From contig MU832033.1 of NCBI GenBank assembly GCA_029204225.1, positions 1 through 64,000 of the forward strand: a stretch of DNA of 64,000 bases. Reading direction: 5' to 3'. The notes below the pieces were generated by a model, which worked only from the letters and a program-made list of their open reading frames with translations, made no database searches and was not told where the DNA came from. Of this stretch, positions 34,191-48,828 are shown in pieces. Numbering within the stretch: the first letter of the stretch is position 1; each line of letters starts with the position of its first letter. The position numbers and the translations under genes are program-made. The DNA is from Diphasiastrum complanatum. Lineage: Eukaryota; Streptophyta; Lycopodiopsida; Lycopodiales; Lycopodiaceae.

Positions 34191-34741
34191 CTCTCACGAA
34201 GTGATGTGTAACCTCGATGTGTTTGCTCCTTGCATAAAATATTGGATTGTTGGCAAGGCCTTGTGCTGAAATATTGTCACACATGATCAAAGGTAGATCA
34301 TCTCCCTTGATTATCTTTAGCTCCACTAGCAACCTCTTGATCCAAGGCACTTCTTTTGTTGTAGTAGTAAGTGCCTTATATTCAGCTTCACAAGATGAGA
34401 GTTGTAGATTTCTGATCTACTTTATCACTTGCAAAATCTGAGTCAGAATAGCCAACTAAAGAAAGATTTTCATTTTTATATAACAAACCATAATCATAGG
34501 TTGAAGATATGTACCTAAGTACCCTTTTGGCCATTTTCCAATGATGAATAGTAGGATTTTGCATAGATTGGCTCAATTTATGAGCACTAAAACTTACATC
34601 AGGCCTAGTTATAGTGAGCCAAATTAAGGAGCCTATAAGACTCCTAAAAAGAGTGATGTCCACGAAGGATCCTTCATCACATGTGTTAGGATCTTTTACA
34701 ATTTGCTCCATAGGAGTATCAATACTCTTACAATCTAGCAT
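34191..34741 (-). pseudogene. G RNase H
   Basis: Minus strand: DTPMEQIVKDPNTCDEGSFV, SLIWLTITRPDVSFSAHKLS, RVLRYISSTYDYGLLYKNEN and SDSDFASDKVDQKSTT, then after a gap SSCEAEYKALTTTTKEVPW, VELKIIKGDDLPLIMCDNIS and ARSKHIEVTHHFVRE, ending near 34195. Lost or shifted around 34390. The end of RNase H and the 3' LTR are missing. Confidence 0.85.
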
Positions 34742-35496
34742 ATTTTACTATTTTAACATTGAAAGAGCATACTTGGATTGACAAACAAAAGCTTTTTCAT
34801 TATGAAAATCAATCTCTAATCCTAATATGTAATGATTTTTTCCAAGATCTTGCATCTTGAATTCTTTTCCAAGTGCAATTTTGGTTTCTTCAACTAACTT
34901 GATACAACTTCTTGTCAGGATAACATCATCAACATAAATGAGAAGAATGACAATATTTCTATCTTAAAACTTGACATACAAGGAAGGATCATAGTTACTA
35001 AGATTGAATCCTAGTGAGTCAAGAAAAGTATTAAGTCAAGAATACCACGATCTTGGTGCTTGCTTTAGTTCATAGAGACTTTTGAAGAGCAAGCAAACTT
35101 TGGTCTTGTCTTGGATGAATCCAAGAGGTTGATCCATATAAATTTCTTTTTTAGATATCCATTTAAAATTGCATTAGAGACATCTAGTTGAAAAAAACAA
35201 GCAATAGAAATAATGATTCTAATTGATACCATCTTTGCAACTAGAGCAAAAGTCTTCTCATAATCAAGACCATAAACTTGAGCAAAACCCTTTGCACAAA
35301 GTCTTGCCTTGTACTTGTTGATTGTGCCATCTTGATTATATTTGACTCAAAAAACCCATTTGCAACCAATGGTGTGCTTGTTGGATGGAAGATCCAAAAG
35401 CTCCCATGTCTTATTGGTAATCAATGCTTCATATTCCTCCTTCATGTCTAGAAACCATTCTTTTGAGTTGAGTGCATCATATACATCTTTTGGCTC
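34742..35496 (-). pseudogene. G reverse transcriptase
   Basis: Minus-strand reading with several stops: PKDVYDALNSKEW at the H insertion border (about 35490-35450), EALITNKTWELLDLPSNKH near 35410, a KARLCAKGFAQV-like block near 35290, QLDVSNAILNG-like residues near 35180, SLYELKQAPRSWY-like residues near 35070, and LLIYVDDVILTR near 34940. Stops in the YVDD surroundings show decay. Confidence 0.75.
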
Positions 35497-36670
<1,174 letters not shown>

Positions 36671-36671
36671 G

Positions 36672-36684
36672 TGGTATCAGAGCC
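36672..36684 (+). other. Primer binding site of H
   Basis: TGGTATCAGAGCC, one base after the LTR end. Confidence 0.95.
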
Positions 36685-36733
36685 ATGTTATCCTATCATA
36701 TTCTGACATAGCCAAGAAGCTAGCAGATCCAAG

Positions 36734-36958
36734 ATGCCAAGCATTCAAACAAACAACCATCAACAAGGGAACAGACTCCAAGAAGTAATGGCTTCAATCA
36801 GCAGCATGCAAAGCAAGATCTGCACAATACTTGATTCTTCAGGATCTAACTTTCTAGCTTGAAAAGCTAAGACATCTTTGATACTCAAGGGCAAAGGACT
36901 CTTTCCCTAGGTGGATGGCTGGACACCATTCGTCAAAGAATCCTACAGAATGACAAAG
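36734..36958 (+). pseudogene. H Gag N-terminus
   Basis: MPSIQTNNHQQGNRLQEVMA, SSMQSKICTILDSSGSNFLA, then two stops where element I has Trp codons (LAWKVK, LFPWVDG in I). It ends after GWTPFVKESYRM at about 36958, where a deletion removes the rest of Gag, knuckle, protease and GAG-pre-integrase. Confidence 0.85.
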
Positions 36959-37480
36959 ATTTTGGAGCTAGTGCATTTTGACATCTGCGAACCATTCAAC
37001 GTGATCTCGATAGGAGATTCAAAATATTATAACCTTCATTGACGATTATAGCAAGTTTGCCAGAGTGTATTTTATCCAGAATAAATCTGAAGCACTTGAT
37101 AAATTCACAGAATATGTGAATTGGGCTGAGAGATGTACAAGCAGCAAGGTGAAGCAGATCAGAACAGATCGAGGTGGCGAATATATCTCGAATCACTTTA
37201 CTGACTTCTGCAATAATCATGGCATCATTCATAGGAGAACTGCAGCCTACACACCACAGCACAATGTTGTTGCTGAATGAAAGAACAGGACCCTGATGGA
37301 AGCAGCCAGATGCATGATGGCCTACTCGAAAGCTCCAAGGGCACTGTGGGCTGAAGCAGTAGCTACAGTTGCATACATCCAAAACAGGACAGGTAAGTCT
37401 GGTGTTCCTCACACGACACCACATGAGATATGGTGGGTAGAAAGCCCAACCTGTGTCACGTCAGAATCTTTGGCTGTGTA
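36959..37480 (+). pseudogene. H integrase core
   Basis: Starts inside GAG-pre-integrase (ILELVHFDICEPFNVISIGD), loses FIDDYSK to a shift near 37030, continues FARVYFIQNKSEALDKFTEY, QIRTDRGGEYISNHFTDFCN with a catalytic Asp, TAAYTPQHNVVAE with the Glu, a stop at 37278-37280 and KNRTLMEAARCMMAYSKAPR. Closest to J-type integrase, not to A/B. Confidence 0.85.
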
Positions 37481-39030
37481 GCCTATGCACATATTTTTGA
37501 TAAGCTTCGCAAGAAGCTTGATGAGAAAGCCGAGCAGGGATTTCTAGTAGGCTATGACAACAATTTGTCATACTACAAAGTCTACATGCCAGACACAAAC
37601 ACTATGAAAACAATGAGAGATGTCAGATTCGACGAGAGCAGGACAATGGGCAATGATGACCCTGTCAGCTACAAAGTTTTGAAGAGACAGTACTATGACC
37701 TGCCGCCAATGACAGAGGGAGCAGAAGACGAACACGAAGACAAAGATTTTCGGGTCGTCTCCCATTTGAACGATGAATCTGATGAAGACAGATTCGAGAG
37801 GCAGCCTACTGTCGTAGTTCCTGTAAATCAAAATGGTTCCGAACTGAGCAGAGTAGACAAAGACAAAGGCATAGCTATTCCAAGAGGATCTCCTAGAAGG
37901 TCGACAAGACCACGAAGAGTGCCAACAAGATATGTGCCAGGCAGCTCAGCTTCCACATCAGAAGAATTCTGCAGATTCAGTGGTGAACCACAGACATTCG
38001 AAGAGGCGATTGAAAGTCCATAAAAGGATAGATGGATTCAAGCCATGAACGAAGAGATGGATTCCATGAGGAAGAACATGGTATGGATGTTGGAGCCATT
38101 ACCACATAAACGCAAGACTGTCAAGTGCAAATGGGTTTTCAAGCTCAAATACGGACCAGATGGAAATGTCACAAAATAAAAGGCAAGATTGATAGCGAAA
38201 GGCTTTTCTCAGAGATACAATATTGACTACTCTGAGACCTTCTCTCATGTCGTCAAACATTCGTCTCTACATCTGTTATTTGCATATGCAGCAGCTTATG
38301 ACCTCAGGATCCACATTGTGGACATGAAGACAACCTTCTTGCATGGCGAATTAGACGAAGAGGTCTACATGGATCAACCCCCAGTATTTTCTTGAATTCA
38401 CTTCCTGACTATGCATGCAGAATGCACAGAAGTATCTACGCTCTGAAGCAATTAGCCCGACAATGGTACAAGAAGAAAGATCAAGCCTTGAAATCATTAG
38501 GATTCAAGCCTCTGTTGGCTGATTCCAATGTATATGTCAGAGTTACAGATGGGCAGATTATCATAGTGGTTGTATATGTGGATGACACTCTGATACTATG
38601 CAAGAGTGAGCAGTTAATTGTTGAGGTAAAGACAACATCTCGAAACATTTTGAGATAGTTGATCTGGGAGAAGCCAGGTGTAACCTAGGCTTGCAAATTG
38701 AAAGGGACTACGAGGGAGGTAAGTTATACCTTCACCAGTCTAGATACACCCAGAAGATCCTAGAGGACTTTGGGATGCTGAACTGCAAAAGAGCGAACAC
38801 TCCAATGCTCACAGAGACGGTGCTAACGAATAATGACTGTCCAAAGACTGAGGAAGAGAGAGAACAGATGCAGCTCACACCTTACAAGAAGCTGATAGGA
38901 TCATTGATGTACCTTGCAGACAACACACGTCCTGATATTGCTTATGTAGTATTCAAGATGAGCCAATTCTGCATGAATCCATGCTCAACACATTGGAAGA
39001 TTGGAGAACAAATTTTGCAATATCTTCAAT
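37430..39030 (+). pseudogene. H integrase end and reverse transcriptase
   Basis: Frame 37430-38023: KPNLCHVRIFGCVAYAHI, an Asp/Glu-rich linker and PRRSTRPRRVPTRYV, then FEEAIESP and a stop. RT: KWVFKLKYGPDGNVT near 38130, a stop, KARLIAKGFSQRYNIDYSET near 38183, IVDMKTTFLHGELDEEVYMD near 38320 (first Asp present), IYALKQLARQWYKKK near 38435, IIVVVYVDDTLI near 38565 (Asp pair present), a frameshift near 38650, then IERDYEGGKLYLHQSRYTQK and PDIAYVVFKMSQF near 38930. Decayed but fairly complete. Confidence 0.85.
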
Positions 39031-39868
39031 TAACGAGGGATTGTGGCTTGTGTTATTGTCATGGTGCAGGTCTCAGGATACTTTCTTACAACGATGCTAG
39101 ATGGGCATCTCTCAAGGAGCAGCAGTTCTATGGGTTAGCAAGAAGCAGACCATTGTAGCCCAGTCATCCTATGAAGCAGAGTACGTAGTAGCAACAAAGA
39201 TGGCCAATGAAATAATCTAGCTAAGATAGTTCTTGGACGAATTGGGCAAAACAAGGAACAAGCCTCTGGTCTTGCAGATGGACAACACCTCTACAATACG
39301 CCTGACGAAAGATCTCGTGTTCCATTACAGAATGAAGCACATTGCGATCAAGTATCACTTGATCATGGATCTTATTGAAAGGAAGATGTTGCAGACCACC
39401 TTCATCGGAATGAAAGACATGGTTGCTGACATCTTCACCAAAGCCCCAGACAAAGGACTCTTTGAGAGGCAAAGGAGCAGTCTTGGGATCGTAAAACTAT
39501 CATGCTTTGAGAGGGAGTTGAAGAAACAAAACGTTTCTGTTTACAAAGCCTTGCTAGCTTTCAGCCCTCATCCAGACGAAGATATTCATGAACATGAAAA
39601 TTGCGAGACACAAAACACGAAAAGTTTCGCGAACACGAAAGTCAAAGGAGACGAAGACGAACGGTTTGCGAACACAAAAGATTCACAAACGAGAATCTTT
39701 TGCGGTCTGGCACAAGATTTCTTTGCGGTCCACTATGAGAGAAAGGCAGACGAGCTAAACAAGACCAACAGTGGAAATGGAACCTACCGTGGAAACGAAA
39801 CCAACGACGTGACACAAAAATGTCGTGAAACCCGTTTTGACCTCACGCTCCAAAGAGTACCAGCATAG
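39031..39868 (+). pseudogene. H RNase H with extension into the 3' LTR
   Basis: RNase H blocks: CHGAGLRILSYNDARWA near 39060 (a DxDWA equivalent), the SSYEAEYVVATKMANE block near 39165, then frame 39233-39868 with DNTSTIRLTKDLVFHYRMKH, IKYHLIMDLIERKM and MVADIFTKAPDKGLFERQRS. The usual stop is absent: at 39519 the frame passes into the LTR and remains open for a further 115 or so codons, rich in Asn, Thr, Lys and Glu with repeated FANTK units, ending VPA at 39866. The 5' LTR preserves the same frame at 35595-35846 with many amino-acid changes. Confidence 0.75.
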
Positions 39869-40599
39869 ATCACAAAAGTACCTAGGATTGCAGAGATTTG
39901 ATCTGATGGGATAACGTCAGCAGATACTCCCAACGTCGTGGCTAATCTACCACTCTTGTAATTCCCTGATTAGTTGAAGATGTTTAATCACTCTAATCTT
40001 AGATTTACATAGAGCGACTGTATTCACTGGATGATACTTGATATATAGATCATATGTAGTATACACAAATGTGTGATGCAGAAGTCTGATGTCGGTAAGC
40101 AATCAAGATGAAATACAAACAATAAGTCCGCATGCGTGCGAGATGAGTTCTGTGACCAGGATCCATAGAGATTCAGAGTCCGCTAGTAAGCGAGACATAC
40201 ATCCATGAGAGAAGCGTATCTCTCTCACACCGACGCACTGCATGGACTTGCATGCAGTGCTTGAAGAAATTAGAAGAAAAATCAATATAGATGATTTTCT
40301 TATTGTGTCTGATCTCGAATGAAATTGCTTCTGTTGTTATTTCATAAGTCTGAGTTTTCTTGTTCATTTGAATTCTGCACTCTGGTTGAAACTATGTTGA
40401 ATGCTACGTTAATTTCATAAACGTAGATCAACAGTGTCTGACTACATTCTGGAGGATTGTAGGAGTGATTTAGCTAGCAGTGTCCAGTGGTCGCATCTGA
40501 ACTCCATCGGAATCGCAGAAAGAGAGAGAGATGAGCCGAGTAGCCTTCGTGACTGTTTCACGACAGTCTCGTGAATTCTTCGACTTCCTCTTCACTTCA
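39519..40599 (+). repeat. 3' LTR of H
   Basis: 1081 bp, preceded by a purine tract GAGAGGGAG. Differs from the 5' LTR by scattered substitutions, mostly C/T and G/A, and by the short GA tract. An extra ACTTGATATATAGATCA segment near 40036-40052 is absent from the 5' copy. Confidence 0.95.
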
Positions 40600-41680
40600 G
40601 GCTCTTCATGTGAACCAAAATAAGCATAATTAGTGGAGTTGAGTTCCACTTGCTTTTTTTTATCTCCATAAGTTTGTGATCTCCTTGGTGAAAAGATATG
40701 GACAGCCAATGACGGGCTGCCACATAGCACTTCAAGGGTGATGATAGGAGAATCCTTTTGAGAATCTTTCATCTCGGCCTCTTCAAAGATGTATTTTTGA
40801 TTCACATGGAAAATAACATCTCTACTCTCAATTGTAACTGAGGTAGAGGGAACATAAATTCTGTATGCCTTCTTGTTGGATGAGTATCCAACCACAATCC
40901 CTTTGACTGAATTTGGATCTTCTCTTTTCCTTGTTTCCAAGGGTAGATGAACAAAGCAAGCATATTTAAAAACTCTAAGGTGATCAATCTTAGGTTTCTT
41001 CTTAAACAAGACTTCATGTGGTGATCTTCCTGCAAGTGCATTGTGAGATAATCTATTGCACAAATAATTTGGACAATTAATTGCTTCTCCCCAATAGTCA
41101 ATAGGCAAAGAAGCTTCAACACGAATTGCTTTAGCACATTCACATAGAGATTGATTTTTTCTTTTAGCAACTCCATTTTGAGACGGAGAATAAGCACAAG
41201 AAAACTCTCTTAATCCCTTCAACCTCACAATAATCATAGAACTTGTTGGAGATGTATTCACCTCCTCCATCACATCTCAAAGCCTTAACTTTGAAAGAAA
41301 ACTATTTCTCAACATAAGCTTTGAAAACTAGGAAGTGTTCAAACACCATAGCTTTTGAAGAAAGAAGGTACAACCAAGTATATCTTGTAAAATCATCAAT
41401 GAAGGTAACAAAACAAGTTGCACCACCAATACTTTTTGAGGAAGAAAAATGAACATCCGAGTGAATTAATTCCAAAGGATAAGAAGACTTTTGATATGGT
41501 TTTCTATGTGATTTGCAAATAGCACAAGCCTCACAAGGCTTGATATCCTTGGAAAGTGATCTTGGAAGGCCAATAGCCTTATCATTCTTGATCATAGAAA
41601 GCATAGATTTATAGTTAGGATGCCCCAACCTTCTATGCCATAACTCCTCCTTAGACATAAGAGCAATTTCACAAAAGTTT
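40600..41680 (-). pseudogene. G GAG-pre-integrase and integrase
   Basis: Minus strand: ELWHRRLGHPNYKSMLSMIK (about 41650), CEACAICKSHRKPYQKS, LIHSDVHFSSSKSIGGATCF, FIDDFTRYTWLYLLSSKAMV; a break near 41290 passes over RCDGGGEYISNKF; then SPSQNGVAKRKNQSLCECAK (catalytic Glu region changed to KRK), DYWGEAINCPNYLCNRLSHN, VFKYACFVHLPLETRKRED and VGYSSNKKAYRIYVPSTS, linker to YFGSHEEP at the H border. The loss of Glu in the VAERK motif alone would inactivate it. Confidence 0.85.
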
Positions 41681-41760
41681 TGTAGAGAATGAAGCAAGAG
41701 AAAATCGTGAAACAGTTGCCGGCTGAATCACTCCTACAGTCATCCAGAATGTAGTTACAT

Positions 41761-42127
41761 CTCCTTGGCTTTGGAGAGTGTAGCCAGGTCAAGTGTGAGA
41801 CTATCTTTGATGGAAGATGATAGCAAGACTACTACCTTGTCATTTTTCTCCCTCCATTCGCGTAGTTCCTTACCTGATGTCATAGGCATTTCTTGTGTGC
41901 CATCCACCCAGGGGAACAAGCCTTCCCCCTTGAGTATCAAAGATGTCTTAACTTTCCAAGCTAGAAAGTTAGAGCCTGAAGAATCAAGAACTGCGCAGAT
42001 CTTGCTCTGTATGCTGCTTATTGAAGCCATTACTTTGGAAGTCTGTTCTCTTGTTGATGGTTGTTTGTTGAATGCTTGGCCTCCTGGATCTGATAGCTTC
42101 TTGGTCAAACTATAACAAGATAGGCAA
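41761..42127 (-). pseudogene. I Gag N-terminal fragment
   Basis: Frame 42168-41755 opens within the LTR/primer site; the Gag part reads EQTSKVMASISSIQSKICAV, LDSSGSNFLAWKVKTSLILK, LFPWVDGTQEMPMTSGKELR, REKNDKVVVLLSSSIKDSL and LDLATLSKAKEM. Unlike H the two Trp codons are intact. It ends directly in 3' LTR sequence. Confidence 0.85.
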
Positions 42128-42140
42128 GCTCTGATACCAC

Positions 42141-43477
42141 TGAAGAGAATGAAGCAAGAGAAAATCACGAAACAGTCGCAAAAACTGTCACGATCGCGAA
42201 TTCAACGCAACTCTATCTCTGTTCTCTTGCGATTCGGATGGATTTCAGATGTGATTGCTGGACGCTGCCGGCTGAATCACTCCTACAATCCTCCAGAATG
42301 TAGTCAGGCATTGTTGATCTACGTTAATAAAATTAATGCAGCATTCAACATAGTTTCAACCAAGGTGCGGAACTAAAATGAACAAGGAAACTTAGACACA
42401 TGAATAACAGCAGACACTTCTGCATTCGAGATTAGACACGACAAGAAAATCATCTATATTGATCTTTTTATGATTCTTCAAGCACTACATACAAATCCAC
42501 GTAGTGCGTTGGTGTGGGAGAAGCACGATTTTCTCATGATCGTCTCGCTTTACTAGCGGACAGTTGGATCTACAGATCCTAGACAGAATTGTCTTCGCAC
42601 GCAAGCGGACATGTATTCTGCATTTTCGTCTTGATTGCTTATAGCATCAGACTACTTCACTACACTATATGTGTATTCTGTCATCTAGTGTCAAGTATCA
42701 TCCAACAAGTATGCTGGAAGTATTTCTTGCGTGTGCGGTGGCTAGATCTACTTACAGGTGTAGTATAGAGATGTAGAGATTCGTCCACTTTTTAAGTTTC
42801 TACAACAAGCTTCAATGGAAATACGAAAAGAATCAACAAGAATGAGAGCACTAAGGCTTACCCAACTAGTGCCCTGGCAGAGATGTTTGGATTGGATTAG
42901 TCGTGACGGTGGTTGATGGAAGTGTGCTTAGTAATTGCAATGCAAAATCATCTACGTTGATTGTGGAGTCAAGTAGGGTGGAGATTTGTACAGGTGAGGG
43001 CTTCTGTGGAAGTGTGGAAGTGAAGCCCGTGTTGAGGGTTAGTGAGGGTGTGGAGGTGGCAGTAAATGGTGGGGGTGGTGGTGGGAGTGTGAGAGTAAGT
43101 GATGGAGAGGAGATTACATATGTGGACGGAATCATGCCCATAGGATCAGAGCCGGAAGTGCATGCCGTCCTGGAGCTGCCTGCTGCTGTCGCTACTGCTT
43201 GTCTGCGTTGCTGGGCCTGGTGAAGTAAGGCCGCTTGCTCTAGGACCTCCTTTGGGACCTGAGATGGCGCTCCCTCCCCTTCTCTCGTACTGGATCGCAA
43301 AAGATTCTTGTTCATGTTTATGTTGGCAAGCCGTTTGTGATCGTCTCCTTTGACTTTCGTGTTCGCGAACCGTTTGTGACTTTCGTGTTTGCGAACCGTT
43401 TGTCTTCGTGTTTCGCGTCAAAGGTGGAGGGCTGAAAGCTAGCAAGGCTTTGTAGTTAGAAACATTTTGTTTTTTCA
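42141..43477 (-). repeat. 5' LTR of I with foreign insert
   Basis: 1337 bp. Outer part (43477-43300) aligns with the start of H LTR including AAAGCCTTGCTAGCTTTCAGCCCTC and TTCGCGAAC repeats (reverse complement); inner part (42140-42840) aligns with the H LTR end. The middle 42860-43300 is unrelated to H. Confidence 0.85.
42860..43300 (-). CDS. Proline/Ser/Thr-rich coding-like segment in I LTR
   Basis: Minus frame 43315-42866 is open for 149 codons: an Ala/Gln-rich helix-like part (KEVLEQAALLHQAQQRRQAV), then SSPSLTLTLPPPPPPFTATS, SLTLNTGFTSTLPQKPSPV, and NVDDFALQLLSTLPSTTV. Composition is C-rich on this strand and unlike the AT-rich LTR around it. Looks like a piece of a host coding sequence or of another element's Gag/linker. 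No domain recognised. A plus-strand Gly/Val frame over the same bases is probably its shadow. Confidence 0.45.
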
Positions 43478-44690
43478 AGTTTGCATTCTCATAAGAATTT
43501 AACTTGAAGATGCCACCATATCTAGATCCACTAGCTAGAATCTCATCATCTTTCTTGATAAAACAAATATTGGAATTGAATACAATCAAGCAACTTTCCA
43601 ACACTTATCAAGTTCTTTGTAAGCTTAGGAGCAAAAAGAACATTGGAAAGTATTAGAACTTTAGGAAAGAATGTTGCCAATTTCTTTAATAGAGCATTCA
43701 TGATCATTTGTAGTATAGATAGATCTTTTAAGTCCTTTATAAGGTACAATAGAGTCAAAAGACTCCTTTGAACAACACATATGTGAAGAGGCTCCACTAT
43801 CGATGTACCAAGCTCCATCTTTTTTGAAGGGTGTTGAAGAAAAGCTTGACACCATGAGTGATCCTTCTCCATCACTTGCAATAAAGTTTTCTTCTTTCTC
43901 ATTAGAGAGATTTGCTTGTTTGAGTTGATTTTTTTTTTGAAGCAATTAGAGACATAGTGCCCCTTCTTGCCACAAAAGAAACACTTGACTTTCTTCTTCT
44001 TGGTCTTTGAAGTAGAAGGATGAGTTGAGTCATCCTCTTCACCATCTTTGTCTTTGTCTTTGTTGAAAACTTGAGAAAACTGGTTCTTGCTCCTTCCTTT
44101 GTCCTTGACAAAGAGTGCTTTGTCACTTCCAATATGCTCGAGTTTGTTCATCCTAGAAAGTTTGTAACTTTGCCTAGCTTCTTCAGAGATGAGAATTCCT
44201 TGAAGAGTTTCCAAATTGGGCAACTCCTCCTTTATGGCAAAGGATTGAACAAAATTTCATAGTCTTCCTTTAAGCCATTTAGAATGACTTGTACTAGCTT
44301 ATCTTGATTGATTGTTACACCAACACAAGCAAGCTTCCTATGAAGATCTTTTACTCTCAGAACATAATTTGATGCACTCTCCTCACTTCTTTGAAAACTT
44401 TGAAAAATCTGATTTCTAAGAGTGAGTATTCTAGAAGTGTTCTTAGCTTCATAAATGGACTTAAATCATCCCAAGCTTCTTTAGCAGTGGAGCAAGATCA
44501 ATTTCTCTTAGAATCTCATTAGAGTCATTCATTTTAATGAAGTGTAGAGCCATACTAGCTCTCTTCCTATACTTTGGTGTTTCAAGCTGTGCTTGAGGCT
44601 CCTCCTCAATACCAAGTACTATGTCCATAACATCTTGAAGTATAAGAACTGACTCCATCCTAACCTTCCATATTAAATGATTGATTTAAG
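43478..44690 (-). pseudogene. G Gag, zinc knuckle and protease
   Basis: Minus strand: HLIWKVRMES-like start at about 44690, MESVLILQDVMDIVLGIEEE (44658), MALHFIKMNDSNEILREID, a break, a LVQVILNGLKEDYEI-like stretch near 44270, PNLETLQGILISEEARQSYK (44220), SKNQFSQVFNKDKDKDGEED, knuckle CFFCGKKGHYVSNC near 43980, then in another frame the protease GAWYIDSGASSHMCCSKESF near 43815 (DSG intact), NVLFAPKLTKNLISVGKL near 43630 and ICFIKKDDEILASGSRYGG near 43560, up to the I insertion. Confidence 0.85.
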
Positions 44691-44880
44691 TCCAAATATC
44701 ACATATATCTATCGTATTATGCAGTAATCCTTCCATCTATGTGTAAATTTAGCTACTTTTTTGGGATCTAACCTTCATAAACTTCTTTGTTTCCTTGTCT
44801 CAATGAGATGGAACTTCAGAGATCTCTGTGAGGGTTAGTTTTGAGTTTTAAATTTTATTTTATTTTTCTACAAGGGATTT
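44691..44880. other. Unassigned joint between G and R3
   Basis: No motif. May be decayed internal sequence of the R3 element. Confidence 0.3.
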
Positions 44881-47072
<2,192 letters not shown>

Positions 47073-47077
47073 ATATA

Positions 47078-47950
47078 TGGATTAATATATAATATCATAG
47101 ATATATGTGACATATAGGCTTCAATCATCTTTTAAGCTTAATTGACATAAATGACAACCTAGAAAAATTGACATTTATGGTGGTTTATATGACAACTCTT
47201 CAAAAGCCATCATTTATGCCAAAATGACAACTTTTTTGAGGTTTTTTGGCTTAATTTGTGGATAAATGATGGATAAAAGCTGATGATTGAAAAATATTCA
47301 ACAATATCATATCAATGAATCGAACAATTTTGAACACTTTAAAGTGTAATCATTCCTATTAATAAAGTAATTAGGTGCCTTTATGTGACCATGGATGGAT
47401 TGCTATATAATATCATTGATAAATGTGGAATATAGGCTTAAATATTCTAGGCCATCATTTTATGCTGATTTATATGATAGCTCTTCAAAAGCCATCATTT
47501 ATGCCAAAAATGACAATTTTTTTTAAGTCTTTTGGCTTAATTTGTGAATAAGTGGGTGGATGAAAGGTGATAGATGGCTATAATGGTTTAACATTTTTAG
47601 GTTGATATAAATGTGTCATATATCTTTCAATGCATGTCAATGTGTACTAATTTATTCATGGATCAGATTTTATCAAACACATTGTCAATAGGTCCAACAA
47701 TCAATGATAAGATACGTAGGTAGATTTAGACATACATAGAAAGATTAACGTATAATTTTATAGATCTATGTGATATGTAGTGTTAAATCCATGCAATTTA
47801 TGCATAAATTGGCATAAATGACAGTCTAAAGCTCATCATCTATACCACAATACCATTTTTGCTTCTTATGGATTGATGTGGAGATAGGTGGGCACATAAA
47901 ACTAGTTATATATAGTTAATAGTATAGAAATGTTGGGTTAAATATACACA
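47078..47950. repeat. Three diverged tandem units of about 320-345 bp
   Basis: Unit starts near 47078, 47396 and 47741, each with GATTxxxxTATAATxTxAT, then ATATAGGCTT-like sequence. CTCTTCAAAAGCCATCATTTATGCC occurs exactly at 47196 and 47481; the third copy is CTAAAGCTCATCATCTATACC at about 47826. Directly follows the (GA)n tract. Confidence 0.7.
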
Positions 47951-47974
47951 AATAAGTCTTCTTTTTGGGATGCA

Positions 47975-48828
47975 CATCAAGTTGATTTGTCTGAAGAAGA
48001 TCTTGTAGAAGAAGCATTAGCCAGATGGCTTCCTTAATCACTTGTGTTGCTGCTACATATTCGACTGTAGTCCAGGACAATGAGATTGATATTTGTTTTT
48101 TACTATTCTAGGAAATTGGTGCAAACGATAGGCGGAAACAATATCTTAAAGTAGACTTCCTGCTGACTAAGTGTGCTTCCCATTATGAATTAGAATAGCC
48201 AAATAAATATAATATTGTAGCAGAGCTATTATAATAATAGAGAACTTGGTTCTTTTTCACTTGAATGTATTTCATCACTCTTTTGAGTGCTTTCCAATGC
48301 TTAATTTTTGAATTATATTGAAAAGATGTGTTGATTGTATATCCCATATCAGGTCTGAGCACACCATCACATACATCAATGAGCTGAAACCTGGATCCAT
48401 GGCAAATCAATTGGCTTTGATTTGAACATTTCGAATTTTTTCAGAATGCTTTGCAATCGATAATCTTCCTTTTGGCTAGTTCTTGATTCTTGGAAGAAGT
48501 TGGCATGAAGCAGAAAAATCCCACGACATTACATAGCGACAGTCAGAGTGGCATTCAACTAGCAAAGAATCCAGTGTTCCATGCGAGAACCAAACACATT
48601 GAGATTCAGTATCATTTTATACATGAGAGGCTGCTGAGTCGTGAAATTCATGTTATTCATTGTAGCACAGAAGAACAACTAGCTGATATTTTCACTAAGC
48701 CACTTGTTGGAGAAAAGTTTGATAAGTTTAGATCAAAGATTTCTATACTTAAAGTTTGTTGACTTTAAAGCTATGTATATGACTGTATAAAAAGTAAACT
48801 CTACTTTAAGGGAGAGAGTTAGAATTAA
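47975..48828. pseudogene. Copia RNase H fragment with internal inversion
   Basis: Minus strand 48410-47985 reads VCDGVLRPDMGYTINTSFQY, HWKALKRVMKYIQV, then SWTTVEYVAATQVIKEAIWL. The next RNase H residues, EEVGMKQKNPTTLHSDSQSG, AKNPVFHARTKHIEIQYHFI and STEEQLADIFTKPLVGEKFD, are on the plus strand at 48490-48765 with stop. So about 500 bp of one RNase H gene is inverted relative to the rest. The plus part ends near a purine-rich AAGGGAGAG and an LTR-like start. Confidence 0.8.

Larger units (their letters stand above)
41681..43477 (-). mobile_element. Deleted copia I (H-type), TSD AGTTT
   Basis: Minus strand: 5' LTR 43477-42141, primer binding site 42139-42128, Gag N-terminus 42127-41761, then only the last 80 bp of a 3' LTR (41760-41681). 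TSD AGTTT at 41676-41680 and 43478-43482. Gag matches H strongly (SSIQSKICAVLDSSGSNFLA). All of pol is deleted, with the breakpoint between gag and the U5 part of the 3' LTR. Confidence 0.9.

Noticed and set aside
37568..37831. Antisense frames within H (36996-37424, 37568-37831, 39221-39472)
   Set aside because: They lie opposite clear integrase, linker and RNase H coding sequence.
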